Assembly (NCBI GenBank): GCA_031425195.1
Contig: JANPIX010000006.1
Coordinates: forward strand, 83,231 to 147,230
DNA from: JANPIX01 sp031425195
GTDB taxonomy: Bacteria; Pseudomonadota; Alphaproteobacteria; Rhodobacterales; Rhodobacteraceae
Direction of reading: 5' to 3'
Length of the DNA: 64,000 nt
Shown: positions 1 through 9,181 of the stretch, in pieces
Layout of the letters: the number at the start of each line of letters is the position of its first letter
Numbering within the stretch: the first letter of the stretch is position 1
Position numbers and translations under genes: made by a program
The notes under the pieces: generated by a model
The model's database searches: none
Told to the model about the DNA's origin: nothing
The model's input: only the letters and a program-made list of their open reading frames with translations

Positions 1-10
1 GGATGAAGGC

Positions 11-802
11 ATGACTGCCGACAAGAAGAATCGACCGACCACTTTGCGTCATGTCCGGCTGATTGCTGCGCACCGGCGATCGACGGTGACGGACCGGGCG
101 CTGGCCGTGGTGCTGGCGGCGATTGCGGGTTGTGCCAATGCGGGGGGATTCGTTCTGCTGGGCAGCTATACCTCGCACATGACGGGGTATCTGTCGCAGG
201 TGGCGGACAATATCGTGCTCCACAACCTTGGTCTGTTCGGGCAGGGTGTGCTGGCGATCGGGCTGTTCGTGGCGGGGGCTGCTGCGTCGGCCTTTGTGAT
301 CAACTGGGCGCGGTGGCATGTGTCGCATCTGCAATATGCGCTGACCATCGGGATACAGGGCGGGCTGTTCCTGATGCTCTCGGCACTTGGGTTGCCGTTG
401 GCGGGCGGTGCGGGGCAAGGCTGGGTCGGGCTGGGCCTGTTGTGTTTCATCATGGGATTTCAGAACGCCACGATCACCAAGATTTCGGGCGCGCGCATCC
501 GCACGACCCATGCGACGGGCATGATCACGGATATCGGCATCGAGTTTGGCCGGGGGCTGCATGGATGGCGGTATCCGGGGCAGCCGGTGCGGGCGAACCG
601 CGCGAATCTGCGTCTGTTGCTGCGGCTGATCGGCAGCTTTCTGGCGGGGGGCGTGGCCGGTGCGTTGGGATACGGGACCTTTGGCTATGGCTTTTCGGTG
701 GTTCTGGCCGGGGTGCTGATTGTGATTGCCGTGCTGGCAGGGACGCGGCGACGCCACGCGGCGGGCAAAGCGCGGCTTTTCGCGGGCGGAAGGATCGGCT
801 AG
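11..802 (+). CDS. DUF1275 (YoaK-like) integral membrane protein
   Basis: A 263-residue hydrophobic protein of the DUF1275/YoaK family, inner-membrane proteins of unknown function. About six hydrophobic segments are visible, the first near residues 30-52 and the last near 230-245. Family-like features are the 'SHMTGYLSQ' stretch near residue 55 and 'MGFQNATITKISGARIRTTH' near 147-166. The N-terminus is basic, as expected for a cytoplasmic start. The ATG at 11 lies directly after GAAGG, but the upstream context is cut off by the window edge, so the start is not certain. Family call good, function unknown. Confidence 0.85.
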   Translation: MTADKKNRPTTLRHVRLIAAHRRSTVTDRALAVVLAAIAGCANAGGFVLLGSYTSHMTGYLSQVADNIVLHNLGLFGQGVLAIGLFVAGAAASAFVINWARWHVSHLQYALTIGIQGGLFLMLSALGLPLAGGAGQGWVGLGLLCFIMGFQNATITKISGARIRTTHATGMITDIGIEFGRGLHGWRYPGQPVRANRANLRLLLRLIGSFLAGGVAGALGYGTFGYGFSVVLAGVLIVIAVLAGTRRRHAAGKARLFAGGRIG

Positions 803-829
803 GTTCCGCAAAACACAAGGAGCATGCCG

Positions 830-1009
830 ATGAAGCCCAAGCCACCGGAAACCGAAGTCACCCAGCAATGGAAAGTGGCCTGCGACGGTGGCGGCAGCGG
901 CGGGCATCCGCGCGTCTGGCTGCCCATCCCCGAAGAACGCGGCTGGGTCGAATGCGGGTATTGCGACAAGCGGTTTGTGCACCAAAGCATGGTTGACAAG
1001 ATCAAGTGA
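830..1009 (+). CDS. Small zinc-finger (CHCC-type) domain protein
   Basis: A 59-residue protein resembling the zf-CHCC family, related to the zinc-binding domain of the complex I subunit NDUFS6. The likely ligands are the cysteine in 'VACDGG', the histidine in 'GGHPRVWL' and the two cysteines of 'VECGYCDKRFV'. Such stand-alone proteins are common in alphaproteobacteria; a role linked to respiratory complex I is inferred from homology only. Two ATGs are in frame (824 and 830). The one at 830 sits 7 bases after AAGGAG at 817-822, whereas 824 is only 1 base away, so 830 is preferred. The stop overlaps the GTG start of the next gene. Confidence 0.85.
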   Translation: MKPKPPETEVTQQWKVACDGGGSGGHPRVWLPIPEERGWVECGYCDKRFVHQSMVDKIK

Positions 1010-1719
1010 TCCGCCGGGGCGGTATGCTGCGGACAGGCGTGCGGTGGTTTGGCCGCGGCGTTGTCGCGCTGGCGGCAGGCGTGGCACTGTTTATGTTGGC
1101 GGCGGTGGCGGGCGGCTTTGTCGGGAACGGGGCCCCTGCCCCGGCCGATACCAATGATCTTTACCGCGTGGGTCTGGCGATTGGCCCGATACACACCGAT
1201 TTTCTGCTGCCGCTTGATCCGGCCCTGCGGCGTCGCTTTGCCTTTGTGGTGGCGGCGGGGGTTCCTGTCGACGATCCGGCGGCGGAATGGCTGGTGGTGG
1301 GATGGGGCGCGCGGGGGTTTTACACGACAGTGGGGGAATATACCGATGTGACCATCGGTGCCGTGGCGCGGGGCATTGTTGGCGATACATCGGTGATGCG
1401 GATCGATGTGGTGGGGCGGATCGGGGATTTCGGCGGGATCGACCTTCTGGCGCTGACACCCGGGCAGTTCGACCGGCTGACGGGTGCGATACTGGCAGAT
1501 CTTGCGCGGGGGGCGGATGGCGTGCCGGTGGCATTGCGGGATGAGCCCGGCTTTACCTTCACCGACAGTTTTTTCGAAGGCGCGGACAGGTTCCATCTGT
1601 TCAGGACATGCAATGTGTGGGTTTCCGATGTGCTGGCAACGGCCGGCGTCCCGTTTGGAGTGTGGACACCTACGCCTTATGCCATGCGGCTCGCGGTCTG
1701 GCGTTTCGTCCCCATGTGA
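1006..1719 (+). CDS. DUF2459 / TIGR02117 family protein
   Basis: A 237-residue protein with one N-terminal hydrophobic segment (about residues 15-40), then a presumably periplasmic domain. The sequence matches the DUF2459/TIGR02117 family: 'IGPIHTDFLLP' near 58, 'GWGARGFYTT' near 99 and 'RTCNVWVSDVL' near 200, in keeping with the conserved His, Gly-Trp-Gly and Cys-Asn features of that family. Function unknown; the family was once noted near urease genes, which are absent here. The frame opens with GTG at 1006, overlapping the stop of the zinc-finger gene; an ATG at 1024 is the alternative start. Confidence 0.8.
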   Translation: MIRRGGMLRTGVRWFGRGVVALAAGVALFMLAAVAGGFVGNGAPAPADTNDLYRVGLAIGPIHTDFLLPLDPALRRRFAFVVAAGVPVDDPAAEWLVVGWGARGFYTTVGEYTDVTIGAVARGIVGDTSVMRIDVVGRIGDFGGIDLLALTPGQFDRLTGAILADLARGADGVPVALRDEPGFTFTDSFFEGADRFHLFRTCNVWVSDVLATAGVPFGVWTPTPYAMRLAVWRFVPM

Positions 1720-1785
1720 CGGGTGGCAGGCCGGGCCGGAACATGGCAAAACGTGGCAGTCGGGTTGGGGAACGGAGCGTCGGGC

Positions 1786-4587
1786 ATGACAGGCACATTT
1801 GGCAAGGGTCACCATCTGCACCTGATCGACGGATCGGCCTATATTTTCCGCGCCTACCATGCCCTGCCACCGCTGACGCGGAAATCGGACGGGTTGCCCA
1901 TCGGGGCCGTGGCCGGGTTTTGCAACATCCTGTTCCGCTATGTCGAGATGAACAGGGGGCCGGACGCGGCGACGCATCTGGCGGTGATCTTTGACCATTC
2001 GGCGCGCACGTTCCGCAACGACATCTATCCCGAATACAAGGCGCACAGGCCCGAGTTGCCGGAAGACCTGCGCCCGCAGTTCCCGCTGACCCGCGATGCG
2101 ACACGGGCCTTCAGTATTCCCTGCATCGAGATCGAAGGGTTCGAGGCGGATGACATCATCGCCACCCTGTCCTGTCAGGCGCGGGATGCGGGTGGGCGGG
2201 TAACCATCGTGTCATCGGACAAGGATCTGATGCAACTGGTGGGCGGTGGCGTCGACATGATGGACCCGATGAAGAACAAGAGGATCGGCCCGGACGAGGT
2301 GTTTGAGAAGTTCGGCGTGGGGCCGGACCGTGTGGTGGACGTGCAGGCGCTTTCGGGTGATTCGGTCGACAACGTGCCGGGCGCGCCGGGGATCGGGCCG
2401 AAGACGGCGGCGCTGTTGATCCAGGAATATGGTGATCTGGAAACGCTGCTGGCCCGCGCGGGGGAGATCAAGCAGGAAAAGCGGCGCGAGACGCTGGTGC
2501 AGAATGCCGATCTGATCCGCATTTCAAAGCGGCTGGTGCAGTTGGATTGCGACACGCCGCTGGATTTCACGCTCGACAGTCTGGTGCTTCAGGAACCAGC
2601 GCCGGGCCGGCTGCTCGAATTCCTGAACCTGATGGAATTCCGCACCCTGACGCGGCGCGTGTCCGAGGCGATGGGGGTGCCCGCCCCGGCGGCACCCGAA
2701 GCCGGGCAGGACAGCGGCCCGGCGGCCCCTGTCATTGCCGAAGTGCCGTTCGTGCATGAAAGTTACGAAGGTGTGCGCGACATGGCAGCGTTGGAGCGGT
2801 GGATCGCCAAAATCCGCGGCATCGGCCATGTGGCCGTGGACACCGAAACCACAAGTCTGGACGAGATGCGTGCCGAACTGGTGGGGATTTCCCTGTGCGT
2901 CGAGGCGGGCGAAGCGGCCTATGTGCCCATTGCCCACCGGCAGGGGGGCGGTGATCTGTTCGGGTCGTCCGATCTGGTGGCGGGGCAGTTGTCGATGGAT
3001 CAGGTGCTGGCGGCGTTGAAGCCCGTTCTGGAAGACCCCGCGATACTGAAGATCGGGCAGAACATGAAGTATGATGCCAAGATCTTTCACCGGTACGGCA
3101 TCGCGGTAGATCCGATTGACGACACCATGCTGATGTCTGCGGCGATGTATGCCGGGCGGCACAATCATGGCATGGACCAACTGTCGGACCTGTATCTGAA
3201 CCACAAGCCCATCGCGATCAAGACGCTGCTGGGTTCAGGCAAGACTCAGGTGACGTTCGACCGCGTGGGGATCGACGATGCCGTGCGCTATGCTGCCGAG
3301 GATTCCGACGTGACGCTGCGCCTGTGGCAGAAGTTCAAGCCAAACCTGCACCGCGCGCAGGTTACGACTGTTTACGAAACGCTGGAACGCCCCTTGGTGC
3401 CGGTGCTGGCGCAGATGGAAATGCATGGCATTCTGGTGGACCGCGATACGCTGTCGCGCATGTCCAACGCATTCGCGCAAAAAATGGCCGGGCTGGAGGC
3501 GGAAATTCAAGAGGCGGCGGGGCAGTCGTTCAACGTGGGTTCGCCCAAGCAGTTGGGCGAGATCCTGTTCGACAAGCTGGGCCTGCCGGGCGGTGAAAAG
3601 GGCAAGACGGGCGCCTATGCGACCGGGGCCGATGTTCTGGAGGATCTGGCGACCGAACACCATCTGCCGGGCCTTGTTCTGGACTGGCGGCAGTTGGCCA
3701 AGCTGAAATCGACCTACACCGATGCGCTGCAGGACCATATCAACCCGGACACGGGGCGCGTTCACACCAGTTATTCCATCACCGGGGCCGTCACGGGGCG
3801 GTTGTCGTCCACCGACCCGAACCTGCAGAACATTCCGGTGCGGACCGAAGAAGGCCGCCGCATCCGCGAGGCGTTCGTGGCACCCAAGGGGCGGATGCTC
3901 GTCTCGCTTGACTACAGCCAGATCGAATTGCGCATCCTTGCGCATATCGCGGACATTCCCGCCTTGAAACAGGCGTTCCGCGAGGGGCTGGACATTCACG
4001 CGATGACCGCGTCGGAAATGTTCAACGTGCCGCTGGATCAGATGACAAGCGACATCCGGCGGCAGGCGAAGGCGATCAATTTCGGGGTGATCTACGGTAT
4101 TTCGGGGTTCGGTCTGGCGCGCAACCTGCGCATTCCGCGGGCCGAGGCGCAGGGCTTCATCGACCGCTATTTCGAGCGGTTTCCCGGCATCCGCGAATAC
4201 ATGAACACCACGATCCGGGGCGCGCAGGAAAACGGGTTTGTGCAAACCCTGTTTGGCCGCAAGATCCGCACGCCGGAAATCAACGCCAAAGGGCCGGGGG
4301 CGGGGTTTGCCAAACGCGCCGCGATCAATGCGCCGATTCAAGGCACGGCGGCAGACGTGATCCGCCGCGCGATGATCCGCATGCCGGACGCAATTGCCGG
4401 GCTGGATGCCAAGATGCTGTTGCAGGTGCACGACGAATTGCTGTTCGAAGTGGCCGAAGACGATGTCGACCGCCTGATCCCGATTGCCAAGTCCGTGATG
4501 GAAGGTGCCGCCGACCCTGCCGTGCATCTGTCAGTGAAACTGACTGTGGAAGCGGGACAGGGCGTAAACTGGGCGGCGGCGCATTAG
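1786..4587 (+). CDS. polA: DNA polymerase I
   Basis: A 933-residue DNA polymerase I, which removes RNA primers and fills gaps in replication and repair. It has all three domains: N-terminal 5'-3' exonuclease (about residues 1-300, starting 'HLIDGSAYIFRAYHALPP', with 'GFEADDIIA'), 3'-5' proofreading exonuclease near 345-530 with its acidic pair in 'VAVDTETTSL' (so proofreading looks intact), and the family A polymerase domain. Motif A 'DYSQIELRILAH' is near 708, motif B 'RRQAKAINFGVIYG' near 757 and motif C 'QVHDELLFEV' near 880. The frame is open from 1723, but ATG 1786 has GGAG 8 bases upstream and starts at the conserved N-terminus. Confidence 0.97.
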   Translation: MTGTFGKGHHLHLIDGSAYIFRAYHALPPLTRKSDGLPIGAVAGFCNILFRYVEMNRGPDAATHLAVIFDHSARTFRNDIYPEYKAHRPELPEDLRPQFPLTRDATRAFSIPCIEIEGFEADDIIATLSCQARDAGGRVTIVSSDKDLMQLVGGGVDMMDPMKNKRIGPDEVFEKFGVGPDRVVDVQALSGDSVDNVPGAPGIGPKTAALLIQEYGDLETLLARAGEIKQEKRRETLVQNADLIRISKRLVQLDCDTPLDFTLDSLVLQEPAPGRLLEFLNLMEFRTLTRRVSEAMGVPAPAAPEAGQDSGPAAPVIAEVPFVHESYEGVRDMAALERWIAKIRGIGHVAVDTETTSLDEMRAELVGISLCVEAGEAAYVPIAHRQGGGDLFGSSDLVAGQLSMDQVLAALKPVLEDPAILKIGQNMKYDAKIFHRYGIAVDPIDDTMLMSAAMYAGRHNHGMDQLSDLYLNHKPIAIKTLLGSGKTQVTFDRVGIDDAVRYAAEDSDVTLRLWQKFKPNLHRAQVTTVYETLERPLVPVLAQMEMHGILVDRDTLSRMSNAFAQKMAGLEAEIQEAAGQSFNVGSPKQLGEILFDKLGLPGGEKGKTGAYATGADVLEDLATEHHLPGLVLDWRQLAKLKSTYTDALQDHINPDTGRVHTSYSITGAVTGRLSSTDPNLQNIPVRTEEGRRIREAFVAPKGRMLVSLDYSQIELRILAHIADIPALKQAFREGLDIHAMTASEMFNVPLDQMTSDIRRQAKAINFGVIYGISGFGLARNLRIPRAEAQGFIDRYFERFPGIREYMNTTIRGAQENGFVQTLFGRKIRTPEINAKGPGAGFAKRAAINAPIQGTAADVIRRAMIRMPDAIAGLDAKMLLQVHDELLFEVAEDDVDRLIPIAKSVMEGAADPAVHLSVKLTVEAGQGVNWAAAH

Positions 4588-4639
4588 ATTTATCGTGAAC
4601 TGGAGGCCGGACCGGAAAATTTTCGGCGAAAATTCTGGC

Positions 4640-5104
4640 TTACACTCTGTCCACCCTGAGCTGATAGCAGTTGTTCCGCGCGGACCGCACATGAACATAG
4701 GCCACGCGCGGGTCGGCAAGCCGCTTTGCAGCTTCGTTTGGCAGGGTGCTGGTCGGCACCACGGCCCCGGTGCCGTAAACGATGCGGTGATCCGCGCAAT
4801 ATCCTCGCACAATATAATCGGCGCTTTGCAGGATGGCTGGCAGATCAGACCCTCCGCCCGCCTTGCACGGGTCGGCGCAAAGGAAGATCGGGCCAAGCTC
4901 GGCATAGGGTTGGGGGGCGGGAAAAGGCCGGTGCGCAAGGATCAGCATGGCAGCCCCTTTTGCGATCATCTGCAGGCAATGACGACAGGGCGTGCCGTCC
5001 CCGTCTGACACGCCGCGTTCAGGCGTCTGGCCGTTGGCGTCAGGCGCACCGGACTGATAGGCGCGCACGGTATGGGTTGGAATGGGCGTGTAATGGATGG
5101 TCAT
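4640..5104 (-). CDS. DUF1203 domain-containing protein
   Basis: A 154-residue protein of the DUF1203 family, function unknown. The N-terminus holds a Cys pair in 'TPCRHCLQMI' near residues 39-42, followed by 'ILAHRPFPAPQPYAELGPIF' near 55-74 and 'FLCADPC' near 74-80. The C-terminal part is alpha/beta-like and ends in 'HVRSARNNCYQLRV'. No signal peptide or membrane segment is apparent, so it is probably cytoplasmic. It converges on polA with a 52-base gap containing the palindrome GAAAATTTTC, and lies 69 bases downstream of the HIT gene, possibly in the same transcript. Confidence 0.8.
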   Translation of the reverse strand: MTIHYTPIPTHTVRAYQSGAPDANGQTPERGVSDGDGTPCRHCLQMIAKGAAMLILAHRPFPAPQPYAELGPIFLCADPCKAGGGSDLPAILQSADYIVRGYCADHRIVYGTGAVVPTSTLPNEAAKRLADPRVAYVHVRSARNNCYQLRVDRV

Positions 5105-5173
5105 GTGATGCTCCTGTCATGGCCACCATCCTGCCAGCATCGATCACCCCCCTGCGACCCGGAAGCTGCGGGT

Positions 5174-5539
5174 TCAGGCCCCCATCAGCATTGGCCCAAG
5201 GTCGTGGCCGCCGAGGATATGCAGGTGGTAATGCGGCACTTCCTGCCGGCCAAAGGCGGCAGCATTGCTGATGACGCGGTATCCGCCCGTCAGATCGAAC
5301 ATGTCGATGACCTTGGCGCAGAGGCGTTGAAAATCAACAAGCTCAGCCTCGCTTGCCGACAGGCTGAACGCACCGAAGGACACATAGGCGCCTTTCGGGA
5401 TCACCAGAACATGCACGGGGGCCTGCGGGGCGATGTCATGAAAGGCAAGGCTGTGGGTGGTTTCAAGAACCGTCTTGTTGGGGATTTCGCCGCGCAGGAT
5501 GCGCGCAAAGATGTTGGACGGATCGTATGTCGGTGCCAT
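5174..5539 (-). CDS. HIT family nucleotide-binding protein
   Basis: A 121-residue histidine-triad protein of the Hint/HIT branch, which hydrolyses nucleoside phosphoramidates or related adenylates. The full fold is present: 'NIFARILRGEIPNKTV' near residue 9, 'FHDIAPQAPVHVLVIPK' near 33-49 and the catalytic triad 'HYHLHILGG' near 103-111. The length is typical. The start lies 3 bases after the stop of the GT14 gene on the same strand, so the two are probably co-transcribed. Substrate unknown. Confidence 0.92.
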   Translation of the reverse strand: MAPTYDPSNIFARILRGEIPNKTVLETTHSLAFHDIAPQAPVHVLVIPKGAYVSFGAFSLSASEAELVDFQRLCAKVIDMFDLTGGYRVISNAAAFGRQEVPHYHLHILGGHDLGPMLMGA

Positions 5540-5542
5540 GGG

Positions 5543-7120
5543 TCAATCCACAAAAAGATAGTCGGTTTCGGCAATGTCCTGCGCGATCCGGGGCGGAATA
5601 TCAAGGAACGCCATCAGCGCATCGGCATTTTCCGCCACGCTTGCCGATTGGCGCATCCGGCCCAGTTGGCGGAACCCGGCGTCGCGGATCTGTTCGCTTT
5701 CAAAGCGGATGTCGTTGCGCAGTGTGGGCAGCAGGCGCGCCACGGTTTCGGCGGGTGTGTCAGCCCCGGCCAGACCCACGCGGCGGGCATGGCCCAGAAG
5801 GTAGTCGTCGGAAAAATCGCACTCAATCTCCAGAACACGGACATCGGCCCTGTCGGCATGGAAATCCTGCAGGACAGCGAAACTTGCCGGATCAACGCAG
5901 ATCACCACGCGGTCAGTACCCAGCGCCTTGTAGACAAGCCCCATGACAGAGCGCCGGTGACGCGTGCGCTTGGCCAGGCTTTGTTCGATCCCGCCAAGAT
6001 CAGGAAGCGGCGTTTCTTCCTCGTCAAACAGATAGGCAATCGTCGCCATGTTTGTGGCCTGCGCGATCCGGTCGGCCAGACGTTTCGCCACATGCCATTT
6101 CTTGCAGGCGACGATCAGCAATTGACGGTCGCGCCCAAGGCTCGCCTCGGTTTCCCACACGCGGCGGCCAAAGCGGCGGCCATTGCGGCCCCGCCCCGTC
6201 AGAAAACCGAACAGCCGGCGCCCTTCACCGGAAATCGCGAAGTCCATCCGACCCGAGGTGTAAAGACGGCCAAGTTCCTGTTTCAGGGCCACGCCCTCGG
6301 CCGATATCTTGCGCGCAAAAAGATAGTCCTGGGACAGCAGCAGTTCATAGTGGTCATCATAGAAAGTGACCGGCATGCCATAGTCGGTGAACATGAGGAA
6401 GGTGAGCGTGCGCGCGCGGATTTCGCGGTCAGGGACAAGATGGCGGACCAGCGTCTGAAAGAAGGTTTCATCGGGGATCCACGTGGTCTTGAAGAACCGC
6501 ATGACATCGGGACGTGCTTGGGCAAAGGCCAGCACCGTTTCCACTGTCTTGCGGCGCAGGCACCACCATTGCGAGCCGATCTGGATGGCAAGATCAGACG
6601 GCACCGCCCGTGTCAGGCCAAAGCGCTGCTGCAATGCCATGGAGGTGTAGAACAGCCATTTCCGGCGGCGTTCGTTGAACAGGTGGCGGTAGATCAGGCG
6701 TTCGGCCTTCATGCCCGTCTTGATCCAGTCGGATGTGAAGAAATCGAAGGATTCTACGTAATCGACATCATCGGCATCCAGAAATCCATGCACAAAGGAC
6801 GCAGATTTGATCGGCATGCAGTCGCCCGAAAGCATGTAGAAATGCGTCGCACGGGGAAAGGCCGCAATCGCGGCCGAAAGGGCCTGCAAGGTGCCTTCGA
6901 CAAGGCTCCACTCTCCCCAGCCACATCTGATGCGCCGCGCCGCAAAGGTGACGGCGGGGTTCGGGTCCAGTGCCGCGCGCAGCATGGCATAGTCGGCAGA
7001 GGACGACCGGGCGTCGAAATGAATGGACAGAAAATCGCCTGCCGCCGTGAGCCGTTCGGCCTGTGCAATAATCCCCGCGGGGTCTTTGTGGCACAACAGG
7101 ATGAAGGCAATCTTGGACAT
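5543..7120 (-). CDS. GT14-type beta-1,6-N-acetylglucosaminyltransferase with DUF5928-like C-terminal domain
   Basis: A 525-residue protein. The N-terminal 245 residues match the core-2/I-branching (GT14) glycosyltransferase fold: 'IAFILLCHKDP' at the start, 'SIHFDARSS' near 34, 'WGEWSLVEGTLQAL' near 70 and 'HFYMLSGDCMPIKS' near 93-106. The remaining 280 residues match a domain (DUF5928) that accompanies this fold in Rhodobacterales. No signal peptide or membrane helix is seen, so it likely acts at the cytoplasmic face in surface-glycan assembly. The frame extends to 7339, but ATG 7120 begins the conserved domain. It is divergent from a sulfotransferase gene, which suggests a shared role in a sulfated or branched cell-surface polysaccharide (inference). 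Confidence 0.85.
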   Translation of the reverse strand: MSKIAFILLCHKDPAGIIAQAERLTAAGDFLSIHFDARSSSADYAMLRAALDPNPAVTFAARRIRCGWGEWSLVEGTLQALSAAIAAFPRATHFYMLSGDCMPIKSASFVHGFLDADDVDYVESFDFFTSDWIKTGMKAERLIYRHLFNERRRKWLFYTSMALQQRFGLTRAVPSDLAIQIGSQWWCLRRKTVETVLAFAQARPDVMRFFKTTWIPDETFFQTLVRHLVPDREIRARTLTFLMFTDYGMPVTFYDDHYELLLSQDYLFARKISAEGVALKQELGRLYTSGRMDFAISGEGRRLFGFLTGRGRNGRRFGRRVWETEASLGRDRQLLIVACKKWHVAKRLADRIAQATNMATIAYLFDEEETPLPDLGGIEQSLAKRTRHRRSVMGLVYKALGTDRVVICVDPASFAVLQDFHADRADVRVLEIECDFSDDYLLGHARRVGLAGADTPAETVARLLPTLRNDIRFESEQIRDAGFRQLGRMRQSASVAENADALMAFLDIPPRIAQDIAETDYLFVD

Positions 7121-7278
7121 CGTAAAACGCCGGAGTCCTTTGCTTTTCAGGCGGGTCGGATTGTCATAGCCGTTTTCGCCATTGAAATGACAGCCTTTCT
7201 TTGCAACGTTGCAGCGCCTGCGGCCCCGCGCCGTTCGCCCATCCGGTGGCGCAGTTCCGGGCATGAAAGGTTTTGACC

Positions 7279-8097
7279 ATGGGATTTCCCGGCACCTGGA
7301 TGACGCAAAGTGAAAGTGTCGTTTACCGCGTTGTTCCAAAATGTGCGTGTTCGACCATCGGCCAGATCATGTATTATTCCGATCATGGCCATTTCTTCGA
7401 TGGCGACATCCATGACGCAAATCAGGGCATGCACAAATGGGCGATGGAGGACAGCCAGCCCCTGATTGACGCGACGGTCAAGGGGCATCAGGCCTATACG
7501 TTCACCTGCGTGCGCAATCCCTATACCCGTGTCCTGTCGTCGTTCTTTGACAAGATCTGCGGCGTGCAGCGGAACGGCAAACGGTACCGGGGCAACCTCG
7601 TGCCGCTTTTGATGCAGAAATACGGGATCGATGTGGGCGGCCCGGACGGCACGGCGGAATTCGATCAGATCGCAAGCTTTCGCCGATTTCTGTTGTTCGT
7701 GCGCGACACCATCCGCTGGAAGAAACCGATGGAGCCTGACATTCACTGGTCGGCCATGGCGGGCCATGTGTCCACCTTCATCGTGAACGGTGGCCGCTAT
7801 GACCATATCTTCTTTACCGAGGATTTCGACGCGGGCATGCAGGTCGTGCTCGACAACATCAAGACGCCCCACGCCGTCGATCTGAAGACCATCCCGCGTT
7901 TCAACGAAAGCGAAGGCCACGGGCCAAAACGTGCCCATCCGGTGGCGGATTACTTCGATGATCTGTCGATGCATCTGATGTGGGAAATCTACAAACGCGA
8001 TTTCGAATGTTTTCGCTATGATTTCGAAAACCCCGCGAACAAGATGCCATTGGGGCCAATCGACCTGAAAGCCGTCCACGCCAAACTGGGGGAGTAG
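7279..8097 (+). CDS. Sulfotransferase family protein
   Basis: A 272-residue PAPS-dependent sulfotransferase (Sulfotransfer_2 type, as in carbohydrate sulfotransferases). The 5'-phosphosulfate-binding loop is 'VPKCACSTIGQIM' near residues 17-29, and the 3'-phosphate-binding stretch is 'FTCVRNPYTRVLSSFFDK' near 77-94. There is no signal anchor, so the enzyme is cytoplasmic. ATG 7279 is preferred over the TTG at 7273 because AAAGG lies 8 bases upstream. It is divergent from the GT14 gene, with 158 bases between the start codons; such pairing suggests modification of a surface glycan. Acceptor unknown. Confidence 0.85.
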   Translation: MGFPGTWMTQSESVVYRVVPKCACSTIGQIMYYSDHGHFFDGDIHDANQGMHKWAMEDSQPLIDATVKGHQAYTFTCVRNPYTRVLSSFFDKICGVQRNGKRYRGNLVPLLMQKYGIDVGGPDGTAEFDQIASFRRFLLFVRDTIRWKKPMEPDIHWSAMAGHVSTFIVNGGRYDHIFFTEDFDAGMQVVLDNIKTPHAVDLKTIPRFNESEGHGPKRAHPVADYFDDLSMHLMWEIYKRDFECFRYDFENPANKMPLGPIDLKAVHAKLGE

Positions 8098-8143
8098 GGC
8101 CCCGGTCCCCCATCCTCTTTGCACAAATATCCTGCGGGGGGTG

Positions 8144-8170
8144 CGGGGGGCGCAAAGCCCCCCGTTTGCC
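8144..8170. terminator. Hairpin between convergent genes
   Basis: A perfect 8-bp inverted repeat, CGGGGGGC (8144-8151) and GCCCCCCG (8157-8164), with a 5-base loop GCAAA and TTT after it on the + strand. It lies between the convergent sulfotransferase and adenosine kinase genes and could terminate both. The T-tract is short. Confidence 0.6.
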
Positions 8171-8191
8171 TCGCACCAGCTGGCTTGCCGC

Positions 8192-9181
8192 CTAGATCAG
8201 GCCGTCGCGCCGGAACAAGGCCTTCACATCCACCATTGGCCGCGCGCCGACGTGGCCTATGACTTCGCGGGCTGCGATGGTGCCCATGCGGGCGGCGCCT
8301 TGCAGCGGCTGGCCGGTGGCCATGCCATAAAGGAATCCGGCGGCGAACTGGTCGCCTGCGCCGGTGGCGTCGACCGGAACCACGCGTTCAACTGGCACCT
8401 CGGCCCGTTCGTCGCCGCGCAGGACGATCACGGAATCACCTGACCGCGTGCAAACCACAGTGCCACAATCCGCACGGGCCTGTGCCAGGGCGGCATCCAG
8501 ATCTTCGGTCTGATACAGCGACGTCCATTCCTGCTGATTGCCGATCACGAAATCCATCTCGTCCCGCACCAGCCTGCGGAAATCGTCGCGGTGACGGTCG
8601 ACGCAGAACGGGTCGGACAGGGCGATACCAGCCTTGCCGCCGCCCTGGTGACACAGGGCTGCAGACCGGCGAAAGGCGGCCTTGCCCTGATCCTTGTCGA
8701 ACAGATAGCCTTCGAGAAACAGGTAATCGGTCTGCCCCGCCACGGTTCCGGCCACGTCGTCCGGCCCCAGATCGGCCGAGATGCCCAGATAGGTGTTCAT
8801 CGACCGCTCTCCATCCGGGGAGACGAAGATCATCGAACGCGACGTCGGCAAATCCGCCCCCGGCACTGGCGCATTCGGGAAATCGGTGCCTTCCTGTGTC
8901 AGCGACCGCGCATAGAACCGGCCCAGTGCATCGTCGCGCACGCGTCCGATGAAGGCCGTGGCAAGGCCCAGTTTGCCAAGGCCTGCCAGCGTGTTCGCAA
9001 CCGATCCGCCCGCAGCTTCGACCCGGCCTGTCATTGCGCCATACAGGGTTTCGGCGCGTTCGCGTTCCACCAGTTGCATGATTCCCTTGCTTATGCCCAT
9101 CAGGTCAAGAAACGTGTCTTCGGCCTGCGCCAGAACATCGACAATCGCGTTGCCGATGCCCACCACCTGATATCGTGTCAT
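8192..9181 (-). CDS. Adenosine kinase (PfkB/ribokinase family)
   Basis: A 329-residue PfkB-family carbohydrate kinase of the adenosine kinase subgroup (adenosine + ATP to AMP + ADP), a purine salvage enzyme. The N-terminal signature is 'VGIGNAIVDVLAQ' near residue 7, with 'GGSVANTLAGLGKLG' near 58 and the catalytic anion-hole and base motif 'VDATGAGDQFAAGFL' near 275-289. The length fits bacterial homologues. It starts inside the stop of nth (4-base ATGA overlap), so the two are translationally coupled. Adenosine as substrate is inferred from closest family resemblance; other PfkB kinases cannot be excluded. Confidence 0.88.
   Translation of the reverse strand: MTRYQVVGIGNAIVDVLAQAEDTFLDLMGISKGIMQLVERERAETLYGAMTGRVEAAGGSVANTLAGLGKLGLATAFIGRVRDDALGRFYARSLTQEGTDFPNAPVPGADLPTSRSMIFVSPDGERSMNTYLGISADLGPDDVAGTVAGQTDYLFLEGYLFDKDQGKAAFRRSAALCHQGGGKAGIALSDPFCVDRHRDDFRRLVRDEMDFVIGNQQEWTSLYQTEDLDAALAQARADCGTVVCTRSGDSVIVLRGDERAEVPVERVVPVDATGAGDQFAAGFLYGMATGQPLQGAARMGTIAAREVIGHVGARPMVDVKALFRRDGLI

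Noticed and set aside
4588..4639. Terminator between polA and DUF1203 based on the GAAAATTTTC palindrome
   Set aside because: The palindrome is AT-only and short, with no GC stem; too weak to call.
5072..7276. A 734-codon open frame on the + strand opposite the GT14 gene
   Set aside because: It mirrors the codon bias of the real minus-strand genes, is His/Gln-rich without family features, and the opposite strand encodes clear HIT and GT14 domains.
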